64,000 bases of DNA from Streptomyces spiramyceticus (GCF_028807635.1 NZ_JARBAX010000001.1:2390001-2454000), one strand, 5' to 3'; numbered from the stretch's first letter, positions 53,933 through 62,143 are shown. Translations and numbers: made by a program. The notes: generated from the letters alone by a model not told the origin.

Positions 53933-55032
53933 CACACCCACGAACTGACGGAGCGTCCCGGCTTACCGCTGGGGCGCTCCGCCTCGTTGAGACCCGGACC
54001 ACGAATCCACAGTGCGTAGACATCGCCGACTACGTTCAGCGCATGACGGCCCACTGCCCCTACCTGGCCCCCTCCCTGGCACGCGGGCTGACCGGCTGGA
54101 CCGTCTACGAAGCCGCTGGCGAGACGGACGCGGTCGAAGCGGAGTTGTTCTGGGCCGGAGTCCAGGCCGCCGAGTGGATACGTCCTTTGGCACAACGGCC
54201 CCACGGCGCGCTCGTGTGCGAGAACGTCGTCATCCTGGGCGGCGCACTCCACAGCCACCTCACCGCATGGCCTCATTGGGCGCTGAAGAACCTGTACGGG
54301 CCGGTAGGCGTCATGTTCGGGAAGTTCCACGCCGGGGAGGAAGAGTTCAACCGCGATGGGCAGAGCATCCCCACCACGCCCGTCTCGTTCCTCCCGGTAC
54401 GGCCCGCAGTACGTAAACGCGACCCCAGGTTCCTGCGCGACACTCCGGACCTGGCCGACGCGCTCGCCGTGGCGGTCGACGACGGCCGCGACGTATTCGG
54501 CGGCATCCCACACCAACTGCCGCTCACTGCCGCCATCGACCTGTGCCGGACCGTGGCCGAATTCCATGCCTCCGGTTGGGTCCACTCCGATCTCCAACCC
54601 ACCCACGGCATCCACGCCATCGATGGAGTCCGCCTCATTGACTTCGCATGGGCCTGGCCCGTCGGCAAGCAACGGCCCCCAGGATTCGAGGGGACCATGA
54701 TCCACCTGACCGCGCCGGAACTCGCCACATGCATCAACGATGGAGAGCCGGTCATCCCAGACGTCTCCGCAGATGTGTACGCCCTCGCCGGTGCGCTGTG
54801 GACCTGTATCACCGGCCGCTGGCCACTCGACTACGCCGCAGCCGGAGCCACCCCGGGGACGCTTACCACGGCCGAGCTCCGGGTCCTCATCGCCAACCGC
54901 CGGGCCCCACTCGACGAAGCCACACCCTGGCCCGAGCTGCAAGGCGTCCTTCGCCCCGTCCTTCTCGCGGGGAACCGGGACCGGCCTACGGCCGGCGAAC
55001 TCGCCGATCTGATTTCGAAGGTGGCGGCATGA
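53929..55032 (+). CDS. atypical protein kinase-like protein
   Basis: 367 residues from GTG 53929 (GGAGAAGG about ten bases upstream). The C-terminal half has a eukaryotic-type kinase C-lobe: FHASGWVHSDLQPTHGIH (catalytic loop, His219-Ser-Asp-Leu-Gln in place of HRDLK), VRLIDFAWAWPVG (Asp238-Phe-Ala in place of DFG), MIHLTAPELATC (APE motif) and DVSADVYALAGALWTCITGR (helix F). The N-lobe P-loop is not obvious; instead residues 1-190 hold an unfamiliar domain with WPHWALKNLYGPVGVMFGKF. The catalytic loop keeps Asp but lacks the usual Lys-Pro-Asn, so activity is uncertain. Coupled at both ends by 4-base overlaps. Confidence 0.75.
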   Translation: MTHPRTDGASRLTAGALRLVETRTTNPQCVDIADYVQRMTAHCPYLAPSLARGLTGWTVYEAAGETDAVEAELFWAGVQAAEWIRPLAQRPHGALVCENVVILGGALHSHLTAWPHWALKNLYGPVGVMFGKFHAGEEEFNRDGQSIPTTPVSFLPVRPAVRKRDPRFLRDTPDLADALAVAVDDGRDVFGGIPHQLPLTAAIDLCRTVAEFHASGWVHSDLQPTHGIHAIDGVRLIDFAWAWPVGKQRPPGFEGTMIHLTAPELATCINDGEPVIPDVSADVYALAGALWTCITGRWPLDYAAAGATPGTLTTAELRVLIANRRAPLDEATPWPELQGVLRPVLLAGNRDRPTAGELADLISKVAA

Positions 55033-55496
55033 TCGGGCTGCGCCATCTGACGATGGACGACGCCGGAGCCGTCGGACGTATCCGGAGCGGTGCGTCCATG
55101 CGGTTCATCCCGGCGAGGCAGCCTCGTCCGGAATCCGCGCTGGAGTGGCTGACCCGCGTCCTCTCCTACGCCGACGTCGTACCCCACGCATGCTGGTACT
55201 GGGGCATCACCTCCGGAGACGACCTGGTCGGACTGACCTCCATCCGCCGCTACCCGCACGGGGAAGGCTGCCTGAGCTATATCCTGCGGGAAGACTGCTG
55301 GGAGCGCGGCTACGGCACGGACGCCGTACGGGAGATGGTGGCTTTCGCCTTCTCCGTCGTCGGCCTCGACACGCTCACCGCCAAGCACCACCCCGACAAC
55401 CCCGCCTCCGGCCGCGTCCTCATCAAGGCGGGGTTTACGTGTCGGGGAGTCGAGCACGGCTACCTGTCCTACGCCAAGGACTGTGCTAACGGATGA
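55029..55496 (+). CDS. GNAT family N-acetyltransferase B
   Basis: 155 residues from ATG 55029, overlapping the stop of the kinase-like gene (ATGA). RimJ/RimL-type GNAT: MIGLRHLTMDDAGAVGRIRS, YADVVPHACWYWGITSGDDL, CLSYILREDCWERGYGTDAV (acetyl-CoA site) and LTAKHHPDNPASGRVLIKAG. Likely acetylates a protein N-terminus, an amine antibiotic or a small molecule. It is the last gene of the operon starting near 52918. Confidence 0.9.
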   Translation: MIGLRHLTMDDAGAVGRIRSGASMRFIPARQPRPESALEWLTRVLSYADVVPHACWYWGITSGDDLVGLTSIRRYPHGEGCLSYILREDCWERGYGTDAVREMVAFAFSVVGLDTLTAKHHPDNPASGRVLIKAGFTCRGVEHGYLSYAKDCANG

Positions 55497-55559
55497 CCGA
55501 GACAACCGAAGGCGGGCCGGAAGATCGCCGCCGGTTCGTCCCGGCCCGTTCCGTGTCAG

Positions 55560-56894
55560 TCAGCGCCGCAACCGCCCCCACGGGGTGAACGTGAATACCG
55601 CGCCGCCCAGCAGGATCACCGTGCCCGCGACCAGGCCGAGGGCTCGCAGGCCGCCGTTGTCGGTGGCGCCGGTGTCGGCGAGGCCGCCGCCGGAGTCGGT
55701 GCCACCGCCTCCGGTCGCGGCGCTGCCGCCCGCCGAACCGCTTGCTGAGCCGCCGCCCGACGCGCCGCCCGGCTGGGCGGAGGTGTCGAGCTCAAGGGAC
55801 ACCTCGGCCTTGCCCTTGACCGTGCACGGGATGCTGATCTTCTGGCCGCCCAGGGTGACGTCGATCGTGAGCGTCCCGGGGCTGAGCGTGGACTTGCCGC
55901 TCGCACCGGGCTTGTACGTCCCTGTCATGTCCGGCAGGTTCACCGGCTTGCCCTGCTCCAGCGGGTCCTTGTTGGCCGGGCCCACTACAGGGACAACGCC
56001 CTTGTCCGCGCCGCCGAGCAGCAGTGCCATCGAGGGCTTGAGTGCGCCTGCGGGGAGTGCGGCCGGGCTGTCCATCACTCCCTTGGCCGTCTTGACCACC
56101 AGGTCGTAACTGCCGCCGTTCTTCTTGGCGTTGATCGTCACCTTGGAGTTGATGCTCGCCGGGCCCGGCGACTTGCACTCGAATGCGACGGTGACCTCCT
56201 TGCCGGGGAAGTCGGTCTGGCCACCGTCACCGCCGCCGGATGTGGTCCCTCCTGCGGTGGTCGTGCCGCCGGAGGTCGTGGTGCCGCCCGAGGTGGTGCC
56301 TCCGGAGGAGGTAGTGCCTCCTGAGGTGGTGCCGCCCGAGGTGCCGCCGCCCTCCGAGACCTTGATCGTGGCGGCCGCCTTGACCGTCTCCTTCGGCGTG
56401 CACTTCGTGTCCGTCGACATCGGCTTGCTGACGTTGATGTTGTACGCGTCGGGCGTCAGCGTGATCTCGCCCGCCTTCTCCAGCTTCAGCTTGCCCTTCA
56501 TGTCGGGCAGGATCATGGGGCTGTTCTTGGGGATGGGCGGGTTCTGTCGCGGGCCCTCCATCTTCAGGTCCGCGGTCGTCGCGCCGGCCACCTTGATCGT
56601 GCCGGTCGGCTTGACGGTGTCCTTTTCCAGGTCGATGACGTCGGGGTTCTTGGACGCCGCCTCGACGGTTTTCCACACGACTTCTACCTCGTCGCCGACT
56701 TTGGCCTCCGCCGGTGCGGTGATCTGCACCTTCGTGGTGCCCTGGACGGGTGGCAGGCCGGAGATGGGCGGGGGTATGCACTCGGTCTTGTACGAGACTT
56801 CGGCTGCTTGCGCGGGGCTCGCCGCGAGCAGGATTCCCGCGCCGCCGAGCATCAGCGCGACCCCTGCCGCGCTCATCCTCCGTTGCGTGGTCAC
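55560..56894 (-). CDS. sortase-anchored surface protein with LADTG motif
   Basis: 444 residues from ATG 56894. Signal peptide (MTTQRRMSAAGVALMLGGAG ... AQAA), a beta-rich domain at about 30-165, a long Gly/Thr-rich spacer (GGTTSGGTTSSGGTTSGG), a second similar domain (about 220-375), then Gly/Ser-rich sequence, LADTG, a membrane helix and an Arg-rich end (WGRLRR). This is the layout of a wall-anchored protein; class E sortases, common in Streptomyces, prefer LAxTG. Both domains resemble that of the LPKTG protein at 59088. ATG overlaps the upstream stop (ATGA, 56891-56894). Confidence 0.88.
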   Translation of the reverse strand: MTTQRRMSAAGVALMLGGAGILLAASPAQAAEVSYKTECIPPPISGLPPVQGTTKVQITAPAEAKVGDEVEVVWKTVEAASKNPDVIDLEKDTVKPTGTIKVAGATTADLKMEGPRQNPPIPKNSPMILPDMKGKLKLEKAGEITLTPDAYNINVSKPMSTDTKCTPKETVKAAATIKVSEGGGTSGGTTSGGTTSSGGTTSGGTTTSGGTTTAGGTTSGGGDGGQTDFPGKEVTVAFECKSPGPASINSKVTINAKKNGGSYDLVVKTAKGVMDSPAALPAGALKPSMALLLGGADKGVVPVVGPANKDPLEQGKPVNLPDMTGTYKPGASGKSTLSPGTLTIDVTLGGQKISIPCTVKGKAEVSLELDTSAQPGGASGGGSASGSAGGSAATGGGGTDSGGGLADTGATDNGGLRALGLVAGTVILLGGAVFTFTPWGRLRR

Positions 56895-58186
56895 GGATTT
56901 CCCTTCGTCGTCGGACTGTTATCGGACGGTGCGGAGATCTGGGCGTGCGGACCCGGTGCGTTGTCCGGGGTAAACCACGGCAGGGCCGTGGTGTCTGTGG
57001 GCGGTGGTGACGTGGCCGCTTGAGCGCGGGGCGCCGTACGGTGGCGGCCCGCTGCGCGGTTCGGCGTACGCGGCCGTACCTTGTCGACGATCGCCATGCC
57101 GATGCGGAACACCGCCGCCGGTACGACCACGCACAGCAGAACCCAGAAGAGCGTGACGCCCCAGGGGCGCCCCACGCCCCACGGCTGCTCGGCCAGCACC
57201 TTCTGCCCGTACTTGAGCGACACGAGGTAGTCGCCGTGCGCACCGGCCGGCAGCTGGACGTCCAGCTTGACCTGCGCCTTCTTTCCGGGCTGGATGGTGC
57301 CGCGCCACTGACGTTCCTCCCACTGCGGGGAGTAGACGCCGTGCGAGGTGCCGACTTCGAAGACCGGGTCCTTGACCGGGTCGGAGCCGAGATTGCCTAC
57401 GGTGACGACGAGTTCGCGGGTCGGCGGGGCGCCGAACCAGGTGAGGACCGAGCCGGATCCGTCGAGCCTGGCGGCCGCGAGTACGGCCAGTCTGCCGCCG
57501 GCGCCGGGCTGCGGCAGCGGTTCTACGGGGTGGCCCGCCACGTCGAATACGGCGTCCACGGTGGCTTGTTCGCCGGTGACCGTCGCGACATGCACTACGC
57601 AGGGGCACGCCTTGGGCGGTTCGGCCACCGGCATCTTCTTGCTGAAGGCGCCCTTCGCGTCGGTGGTCACTGCGCGGCCGTCCGAGTTTGCGCAGGCGTT
57701 GGTGCCGCCGATTACGCCGCCGGCCGGGGTGGCCTGGCCGCAGATCAGCATCATGAGGAGGGCTTTGGGGCGCCAGCCGTTGCCTTTGACCGTGATGTCG
57801 CCGCCCTTGCCCGCCTCCGTTTTGGAGAGGGTTACTTGGGGTTCTGGGTCGGCTGCTGTTGCTGTGGGGAGTGGGGTAAGGCTCAGGGCCAGGGCGAGGG
57901 TCAGCGCTGCCAGCCATTCGGCGGGGGTGCGGTGCGGTGGCGCCGGGGTCGGTGCCGTTCCGGGGCGGCCTTTTTTGGATGCCGCGCGGGGGTGCGGTGC
58001 CTTCGGGGTCGGTGCCGTTCCGGGGCGTCTCCTCGGGTGCCGAACGGGCGGGGGGGTGCTTTTGTACGCCGCCCACTCTGTGTTCGACACCCTGCGGGGA
58101 GCGCCCCTGCACGTCCCCTCCCGCAACCCCGCTTGCCTGGCGGCGTGGGGCTCGTCGTTCTCGGGGGCGGGGTTGCCGGCGGTCAC
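56891..58186 (-). CDS. membrane-anchored secreted protein with Ig-like beta domains
   Basis: 431 residues from GTG 58186, with GGAG at -8, overlapping the stop of the preceding gene (GTGA); an internal GTG at 58090 is an alternative. N-terminal ~85 residues are basic and Pro-rich with RPGTAPTP repeats, unusually long for a signal region, then a hydrophobic segment (EWLAALTLALALSLTPLPTA) as signal. Two beta-rich domains follow (VTLSKTEAGKGGDITVKGNG; LVVTVGNLGSDPVKDPVFEV) and one membrane anchor near the C-terminus (VTLFWVLLCVVVPAAVFRIG). Probably part of the same surface complex as its coupled neighbours. Family not recognised. Confidence 0.82.
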   Translation of the reverse strand: MTAGNPAPENDEPHAARQAGLREGTCRGAPRRVSNTEWAAYKSTPPPVRHPRRRPGTAPTPKAPHPRAASKKGRPGTAPTPAPPHRTPAEWLAALTLALALSLTPLPTATAADPEPQVTLSKTEAGKGGDITVKGNGWRPKALLMMLICGQATPAGGVIGGTNACANSDGRAVTTDAKGAFSKKMPVAEPPKACPCVVHVATVTGEQATVDAVFDVAGHPVEPLPQPGAGGRLAVLAAARLDGSGSVLTWFGAPPTRELVVTVGNLGSDPVKDPVFEVGTSHGVYSPQWEERQWRGTIQPGKKAQVKLDVQLPAGAHGDYLVSLKYGQKVLAEQPWGVGRPWGVTLFWVLLCVVVPAAVFRIGMAIVDKVRPRTPNRAAGRHRTAPRAQAATSPPPTDTTALPWFTPDNAPGPHAQISAPSDNSPTTKGNP

Positions 58187-59040
58187 GTTGCTGCTCCTGC
58201 CTTCGCCAAGTGCCGTTCGGGGGTTGCCGTTTCGGTGGTCGGGTATGCGGGGCTGCGGCGTACGAAACGCACTGCTGCGGCGCCTGCCAGCAGCGCCGTA
58301 AGAGTTACCGGGGTCCAGGGGACGAAGGTTGCGGAGGCTGTCGACGCGGCGGGTGCGGCGCCCGGGGCGGTCGCGGTCAGGCGTACGTCCACCGAGTCCA
58401 GCGCCGGGGCGTCCGGCCAGGATTCCGTGAGCTCTACGCGCCGGCCGGGGAGCAGATTCAGCCGGAGGGTGCGGGCCTTGCGGTGCAGTACCTCGCCGAA
58501 GAGGCCGTCGGCGTGGACGGTGAGGCTCGGGGTGAGTGCGGTGTTGCCCCGGTTCACTAGTGCGTAGTGGATGGTTTGCTCGCTGATCGTGATGTCCTCC
58601 ACCGTGAGCGCCGCCAGCCTCGGGCCGCTGACGCGCAGATGGACTCGTACGCCGGCCTCGCGGCCTCCGCCCGACGCGACGATCGTGCCCGGGTGGTCGC
58701 CGGGCGTCGCGCTCTGCGGCACGGTGACCGTGAAGGGGACCTCCGCCCGGGTGCGGGGCGGGATCTTCACCTCGTCCGCCGCGAGTGCGATCCACGCTCC
58801 GGTCCGGGTGTTGTGCGCGCCTCGGAGTTTGAGGGTGCGGGGCTTGCTGCTGGAGTTGGTCAGCGACAGCTTGTCCTCCAGTACGGTGCCGGCCGCGCCC
58901 TCCAGGTAGAAGTACGGCCTGCCGTCACCGCTCGGAGCCACCTTCCACCCCTCCGCCGCGGCATGGGCAGGGGTGGCCAGGACGGCGGCGCACAGCAGTG
59001 CGGCGGTGAGGAGGCGGACGGCACAGTGCGGCGACGGCAT
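58183..59040 (-). CDS. DUF916-like (WxL-type) secreted protein with C-terminal anchor
   Basis: 285 residues from ATG 59040. Signal peptide (MPSPHCAVRLLTAALLCAAV) and then beta-rich sequence characteristic of DUF916 / WxL-associated peptidoglycan-binding proteins (PYFYLEGAAGTVLEDKLSLT, RTRAEVPFTVTVPQSATPGD and GVRVHLRVSGPRLAALTVED); a single hydrophobic segment (PVTLTALLAGAAAVRFVRRS) and a basic tail end the protein. In Firmicutes such proteins pair with WxL surface proteins; here no WxL motif occurs. Coupled to the downstream gene by GTGA. Confidence 0.82.
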   Translation of the reverse strand: MPSPHCAVRLLTAALLCAAVLATPAHAAAEGWKVAPSGDGRPYFYLEGAAGTVLEDKLSLTNSSSKPRTLKLRGAHNTRTGAWIALAADEVKIPPRTRAEVPFTVTVPQSATPGDHPGTIVASGGGREAGVRVHLRVSGPRLAALTVEDITISEQTIHYALVNRGNTALTPSLTVHADGLFGEVLHRKARTLRLNLLPGRRVELTESWPDAPALDSVDVRLTATAPGAAPAASTASATFVPWTPVTLTALLAGAAAVRFVRRSPAYPTTETATPERHLAKAGAAT

Positions 59041-59087
59041 GGGCGGCTCCCGAGTACGGCGGCTTACGGGCGTACGGCCGGGGCGGC

Positions 59088-59747
59088 TCAGCCCGTGGGC
59101 CGCTGTCCGCGCCGGGTCAGCCACAGCGCACCTGCCGCCCCGGCCAGCAGCACGGTGCCGCCGAGCGTGCCGAGTGCCAGGGCGGAGTCGAGGGGTCCGG
59201 TCTTCGGCAGCTCGCCGGGCGCGTCCTGCGAGGTGCCGCCCGAGCCCTTGACGTCCAGTTCCAGTGACGGCTCGGGGCTGTTGGAGGGGGTGCAGGTGGT
59301 GGTCGTACCCAGAGCCTTGATGGTCAGCACGGACGCCGTGAAGGTGACCTTTCCGGTCTTCCTGGGCGTGTACGTACCGGTCAAGTCGGTTATTTTGATG
59401 GGGGTGTTGGCCGGGACGGCAGCAGGGTTCGGTGGGCCCGACACCTGCACTGTGCCGCTCTCCGCGCCGCCCAGCTTGATGACCGCGCTCGGCTTCATCG
59501 CTCCCTTGCCCAGCTCCACGGGGCTGGACGAGACGCCCTTCTGGAAGGACATGGTGAGCTTGTAGCCGCTGCCGCTCTTGACGCCCTTGATGTCGATCGG
59601 GGAGACGGCTCCCTTGTTCCCGATCGGCGTCTTGCACTGGTAGTTGACGTCGACGACGTCGGCATGGGCCGCGGGGGCGCCCAGCAGCACCGCCGAGCCC
59701 GCAACCGCTGCCGCCAGCGCGAGAGTTGTCCGCTTCTGGTACGACAC
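59088..59747 (-). CDS. LPKTG wall-anchored surface protein
   Basis: 219 residues from GTG 59747 (GGGGA site upstream). Signal peptide, one beta-rich domain of about 130 residues (VDVNYQCKTPIGNKGAVSPI; KPSAVIKLGGAESGTVQVSG), Cys residues near both ends, then ELPKTG, a hydrophobic helix (LALGTLGGTVLLAGAAGALW) and LTRRGQR. Canonical sortase signal. Domain shares phrases with the larger LADTG protein (LPDMTGTYKPG versus ITDLTGTYTPR), so both probably derive from one ancestor. First gene of the operon; no sortase gene is in the window. Confidence 0.9.
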   Translation of the reverse strand: MSYQKRTTLALAAAVAGSAVLLGAPAAHADVVDVNYQCKTPIGNKGAVSPIDIKGVKSGSGYKLTMSFQKGVSSSPVELGKGAMKPSAVIKLGGAESGTVQVSGPPNPAAVPANTPIKITDLTGTYTPRKTGKVTFTASVLTIKALGTTTTCTPSNSPEPSLELDVKGSGGTSQDAPGELPKTGPLDSALALGTLGGTVLLAGAAGALWLTRRGQRPTG

Positions 59748-59771
59748 CTCGTGTTCCCCTTATGCCGGAAG

Positions 59772-59801
59772 TTACTGACGACACATCAGATTGGGCGTCA
59801 A
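59772..59801 (-). promoter_or_regulatory. candidate promoter of the surface-protein operon
   Basis: Minus strand: -35 TTGACG (59801-59796), 18-bp spacer, -10 CAGTAA (59777-59772), ahead of GTG 59747. Weak -10. It is the only TTGACN-type box found before the first gene. Confidence 0.4.
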
Positions 59802-59918
59802 GGTACGCCTGGGGCCTTGCCGAGGGAAGACAAAGTGCACGCCGGATCGGCGTGCACTTCCGATGATTGCGAACCGCCGGTAACCCCGTGCGGGAACTGG
59901 GGTTCGGAGTCGGCGGGG

Positions 59919-60410
59919 CTAAATGGGAGCGGCGAGTTCCGCCCAGACCGTCTTGCCCGTGGCCTCCGGCTCCCGTACGACACCCCAGTCCAGGCACAGC
60001 CGCTGCACTATGAACATCCCGTGCCCGCCGGGCCGTCCGGCCCGGTGCGGCGTACGGGGCGCAGGCTGACCGGCGCCGCGGTCGATGACTTCGAGCCGCA
60101 GCACCTTGCCGTCGCACGTGACGCGCAGTTCCTCCGGCCCTTCGGCGTGCAGGCAGGCGTTGGTGACCAGTTCGGAGACAACCAGCAGGACATCCTCGGC
60201 AGCGGCACGCCGCTCGGCCGTCTCGGCGGGGAGCCAGCCCCACTCGTACAGCGCCTGGCGGGTGAAGTCTCGGGCGAGCGGCACAATGCCGCTGGCACTG
60301 CCCAGTGCCAGGGAACGCACCTGACCGGCGGCGGACACGGCTGAGGCAGAGCCGTGGCTCGCCGACTCTGGGCCGAGGTCGCCCGGCCGAGGCTGCCGGG
60401 TGGTGCTCAT
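59919..60410 (-). CDS. RsbW-like anti-sigma factor / HATPase_c_2 kinase
   Basis: 163 residues from ATG 60410. GHKL ATPase fold: DVLLVVSELVTNACLHAEGP (N box Glu/Asn), RLEVIDRGAGQPAPRTPH (G1) and GGHGMFIVQRLCLDWGVV (G2). Such proteins bind a SigB/F-type sigma factor and phosphorylate a STAS partner. Codes on the same strand as the STAS gene, 174 bases downstream, and close to the sigma gene at 61205, so a partner-switching trio is likely. Which protein it holds is inferred. Confidence 0.88.
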   Translation of the reverse strand: MSTTRQPRPGDLGPESASHGSASAVSAAGQVRSLALGSASGIVPLARDFTRQALYEWGWLPAETAERRAAAEDVLLVVSELVTNACLHAEGPEELRVTCDGKVLRLEVIDRGAGQPAPRTPHRAGRPGGHGMFIVQRLCLDWGVVREPEATGKTVWAELAAPI

Positions 60411-60464
60411 CAGCGCTTCACCTCACCGATTCGCCAATTCATCAATTCATCGCTGCAAGGACAT

Positions 60465-60483
60465 GGGGGCCTTCGGGGCCCCC
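60465..60483 (-). terminator. terminator between STAS and anti-sigma genes
   Basis: Hairpin GGGGGCC / GGCCCCC with a TTCGG loop, in the gap following the STAS gene stop. No T tract. Confidence 0.6.
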
Positions 60484-60584
60484 AGGGGTAGACGGAGTCA
60501 GAGTCCTCCTGCCCGACCGAACGGTGAGAACACCCACTTTTTCGGTACGGACGACGTGACACGGATTACTCAACCGGCCGGAAG

Positions 60585-60989
60585 TCAGTCTTCCATCGCG
60601 GCTTCGAGCGATTCATGCACGGTGAAGACGGCCTCTGCCCCGGTAATTTCGAAGACCCTGGCCACTACCGGCTGCATGCCGGCCAGATGGACTCCTCCCC
60701 CGGCCGCTTCGGCCTTGAGGCGGGCGCCGAGCAGCACATTCAGCCCGGTCGAATCACAGAACTCGAGTGACGAGCAGTCGATGACCAGGCGCGTACGCCC
60801 GGCCTCGAGCGCACTCTCCAGAGGCTCACGCAGCAATTCGGCGGTGTGGTGATCAAGCTCACCCGCCGGTGTGACGATTTCGCTCCGGCCCTCGGTCCGA
60901 ACTGCGACCCGGAGTCGACCCCGGTTCGCGCTGCCGACCGTCCCGCGCTCCATGCCCGTCTCGTCTCTCTTCGCAGTCGTGACTGTCAT
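60585..60989 (-). CDS. STAS domain anti-anti-sigma factor
   Basis: 134 residues from ATG 60989; an internal ATG (60953) is an alternative. The STAS fold signature is complete: VTPAGELDHHTAELLREPLE, RLVIDCSSLEFCDSTGLNVL with the phosphorylatable Ser in DSTGL, and the C-terminal FEITGAEAVFTVHESLEAA. Relieves inhibition of a sigma factor when dephosphorylated. Divergent from the sigma factor gene across a region with two palindromes. Confidence 0.92.
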   Translation of the reverse strand: MTVTTAKRDETGMERGTVGSANRGRLRVAVRTEGRSEIVTPAGELDHHTAELLREPLESALEAGRTRLVIDCSSLEFCDSTGLNVLLGARLKAEAAGGGVHLAGMQPVVARVFEITGAEAVFTVHESLEAAMED

Positions 60990-61026
60990 TGACGTGCCAG
61001 AACCCTACGCCTTCTGCACGCCGACC

Positions 61027-61041
61027 GGTACTCGAAGTACC
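61027..61041. promoter_or_regulatory. inverted repeat 1 between STAS and sigma genes
   Basis: GGTACT-CGA-AGTACC, perfect 6-bp arms, 40 bases before the STAS start on its side of the divergent gap. Confidence 0.4.
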
Positions 61042-61069
61042 ACACAACCCCTACCAATACGGACATATG

Positions 61070-61083
61070 GGACTTGCAAGTCC
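61070..61083. promoter_or_regulatory. inverted repeat 2 (14-bp palindrome) between STAS and sigma genes
   Basis: GGACTTGCAAGTCC, perfectly palindromic, directly before the GGGTAAGAGCGGGTAG segment that could contain a sigma-B/F-type -10 (GGGTAY-like). A plausible operator shared by both divergent genes. Confidence 0.4.
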
Positions 61084-61204
61084 TGGGTAAGAGCGGGTAG
61101 GCCTAGTAGGGACACAACCAACACGACCGGCTTTGGAGGCGCCGCACACCGCACGCACATGTATCGGCATCGGCAGCCATATGCCGAGAACGATGGAGGA
61201 GACC

Positions 61205-62107
61205 ATGTCACCCCGGCTCGACGAATCGCGAACGCCGCTCCCTGTGCAGCCGCCCGCGCCGTCGACAACCCCGCCCGAGCAGATCGAGACCGGAATCGAG
61301 GGGCTCGAAGGGCTCCCCGAGATCCCGCCGTACGACGAGGTGGGGCCGCTGGATGCCAGGGCCCTGTCGAAGACGCTCTTTGGGCGCCTCGAATCCCTCG
61401 AAGAGGGAACGCACGAGCATGCGTACGTACGCAACACACTCGTCGAACTGAACTTGGCCCTGGTCAAGTTCGCCGCTTCCCGGTTCCGCTCCCGCAGCGA
61501 ACCGATGGAGGACATCATCCAGGTCGGAACGATCGGCCTGATCAAGGCGATCGACCGCTTCGAGCTCAGCAGGGGCGTCGAATTCCCGACCTTCGCGATG
61601 CCGACCATTGTCGGCGAGATCAAGCGCTTCTTCCGCGACACCTCCTGGTCGGTCCGCGTCCCGCGGCGCCTCCAGGAACTGCGTCTCGACCTCGCCAAGG
61701 CCGGTGACGAACTCGCCCAGCAGCTCGACCGCGCCCCCACCGTGGGCGAGCTGGCGAAGCGCCTCGACCTCACCAATGACGAGGTCGTGGAGGGCATGGC
61801 CGCGAGCAACGCGTACACCGCGAGCTCGCTGGACGCCCAGCCCGAGGAGGACGACTCGGAGGGTGCGCTGGCCGACCGTATCGGCTACGAGGACCATGGC
61901 CTCGAAGGCATCGAGTACGTCGAATCGCTGAAGCCCTTGATCGCCGAACTGCCTTCGCGCGATCGCAAGATCCTCTCGCTGCGCTTTGTCGCGAATATGA
62001 CGCAGTCGGAGATCGGCGAGGAGCTGGGCATCTCGCAGATGCATGTGTCACGACTGCTCTCGCGCACGCTGAACAAGCTGCGGAAGGGCCTGACGGTCGT
62101 GGAATAG
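61205..62107 (+). CDS. sigI: SigB/SigF-family RNA polymerase sigma factor, probably SigI
   Basis: 300 residues from ATG 61205, with GGAGGAG upstream. Region 2: FAASRFRSRSEPMEDIIQVG, TIGLIKAIDRFELSRGVEFP, TFAMPTIVGEIKRFFRDTSW and SVRVPRRLQELRLDL, the -10 binding helices of SigB-type factors; region 3 (ELAKRLDLTNDEVVEGMAAS) and region 4 HTH (MTQSEIGEELGISQMHVSRL). Similar to stress/development sigma factors activated by partner switching. Name SigI is from synteny with hutI downstream and the adjacent STAS and kinase genes, as in S. coelicolor SCO3068; sequence alone would not separate it from the SigF/G/K group. Confidence 0.88.
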   Translation: MSPRLDESRTPLPVQPPAPSTTPPEQIETGIEGLEGLPEIPPYDEVGPLDARALSKTLFGRLESLEEGTHEHAYVRNTLVELNLALVKFAASRFRSRSEPMEDIIQVGTIGLIKAIDRFELSRGVEFPTFAMPTIVGEIKRFFRDTSWSVRVPRRLQELRLDLAKAGDELAQQLDRAPTVGELAKRLDLTNDEVVEGMAASNAYTASSLDAQPEEDDSEGALADRIGYEDHGLEGIEYVESLKPLIAELPSRDRKILSLRFVANMTQSEIGEELGISQMHVSRLLSRTLNKLRKGLTVVE

Positions 62108-62143
62108 GCACGCGTGCGGTATGCGGAATACCGAACGCTGAAT

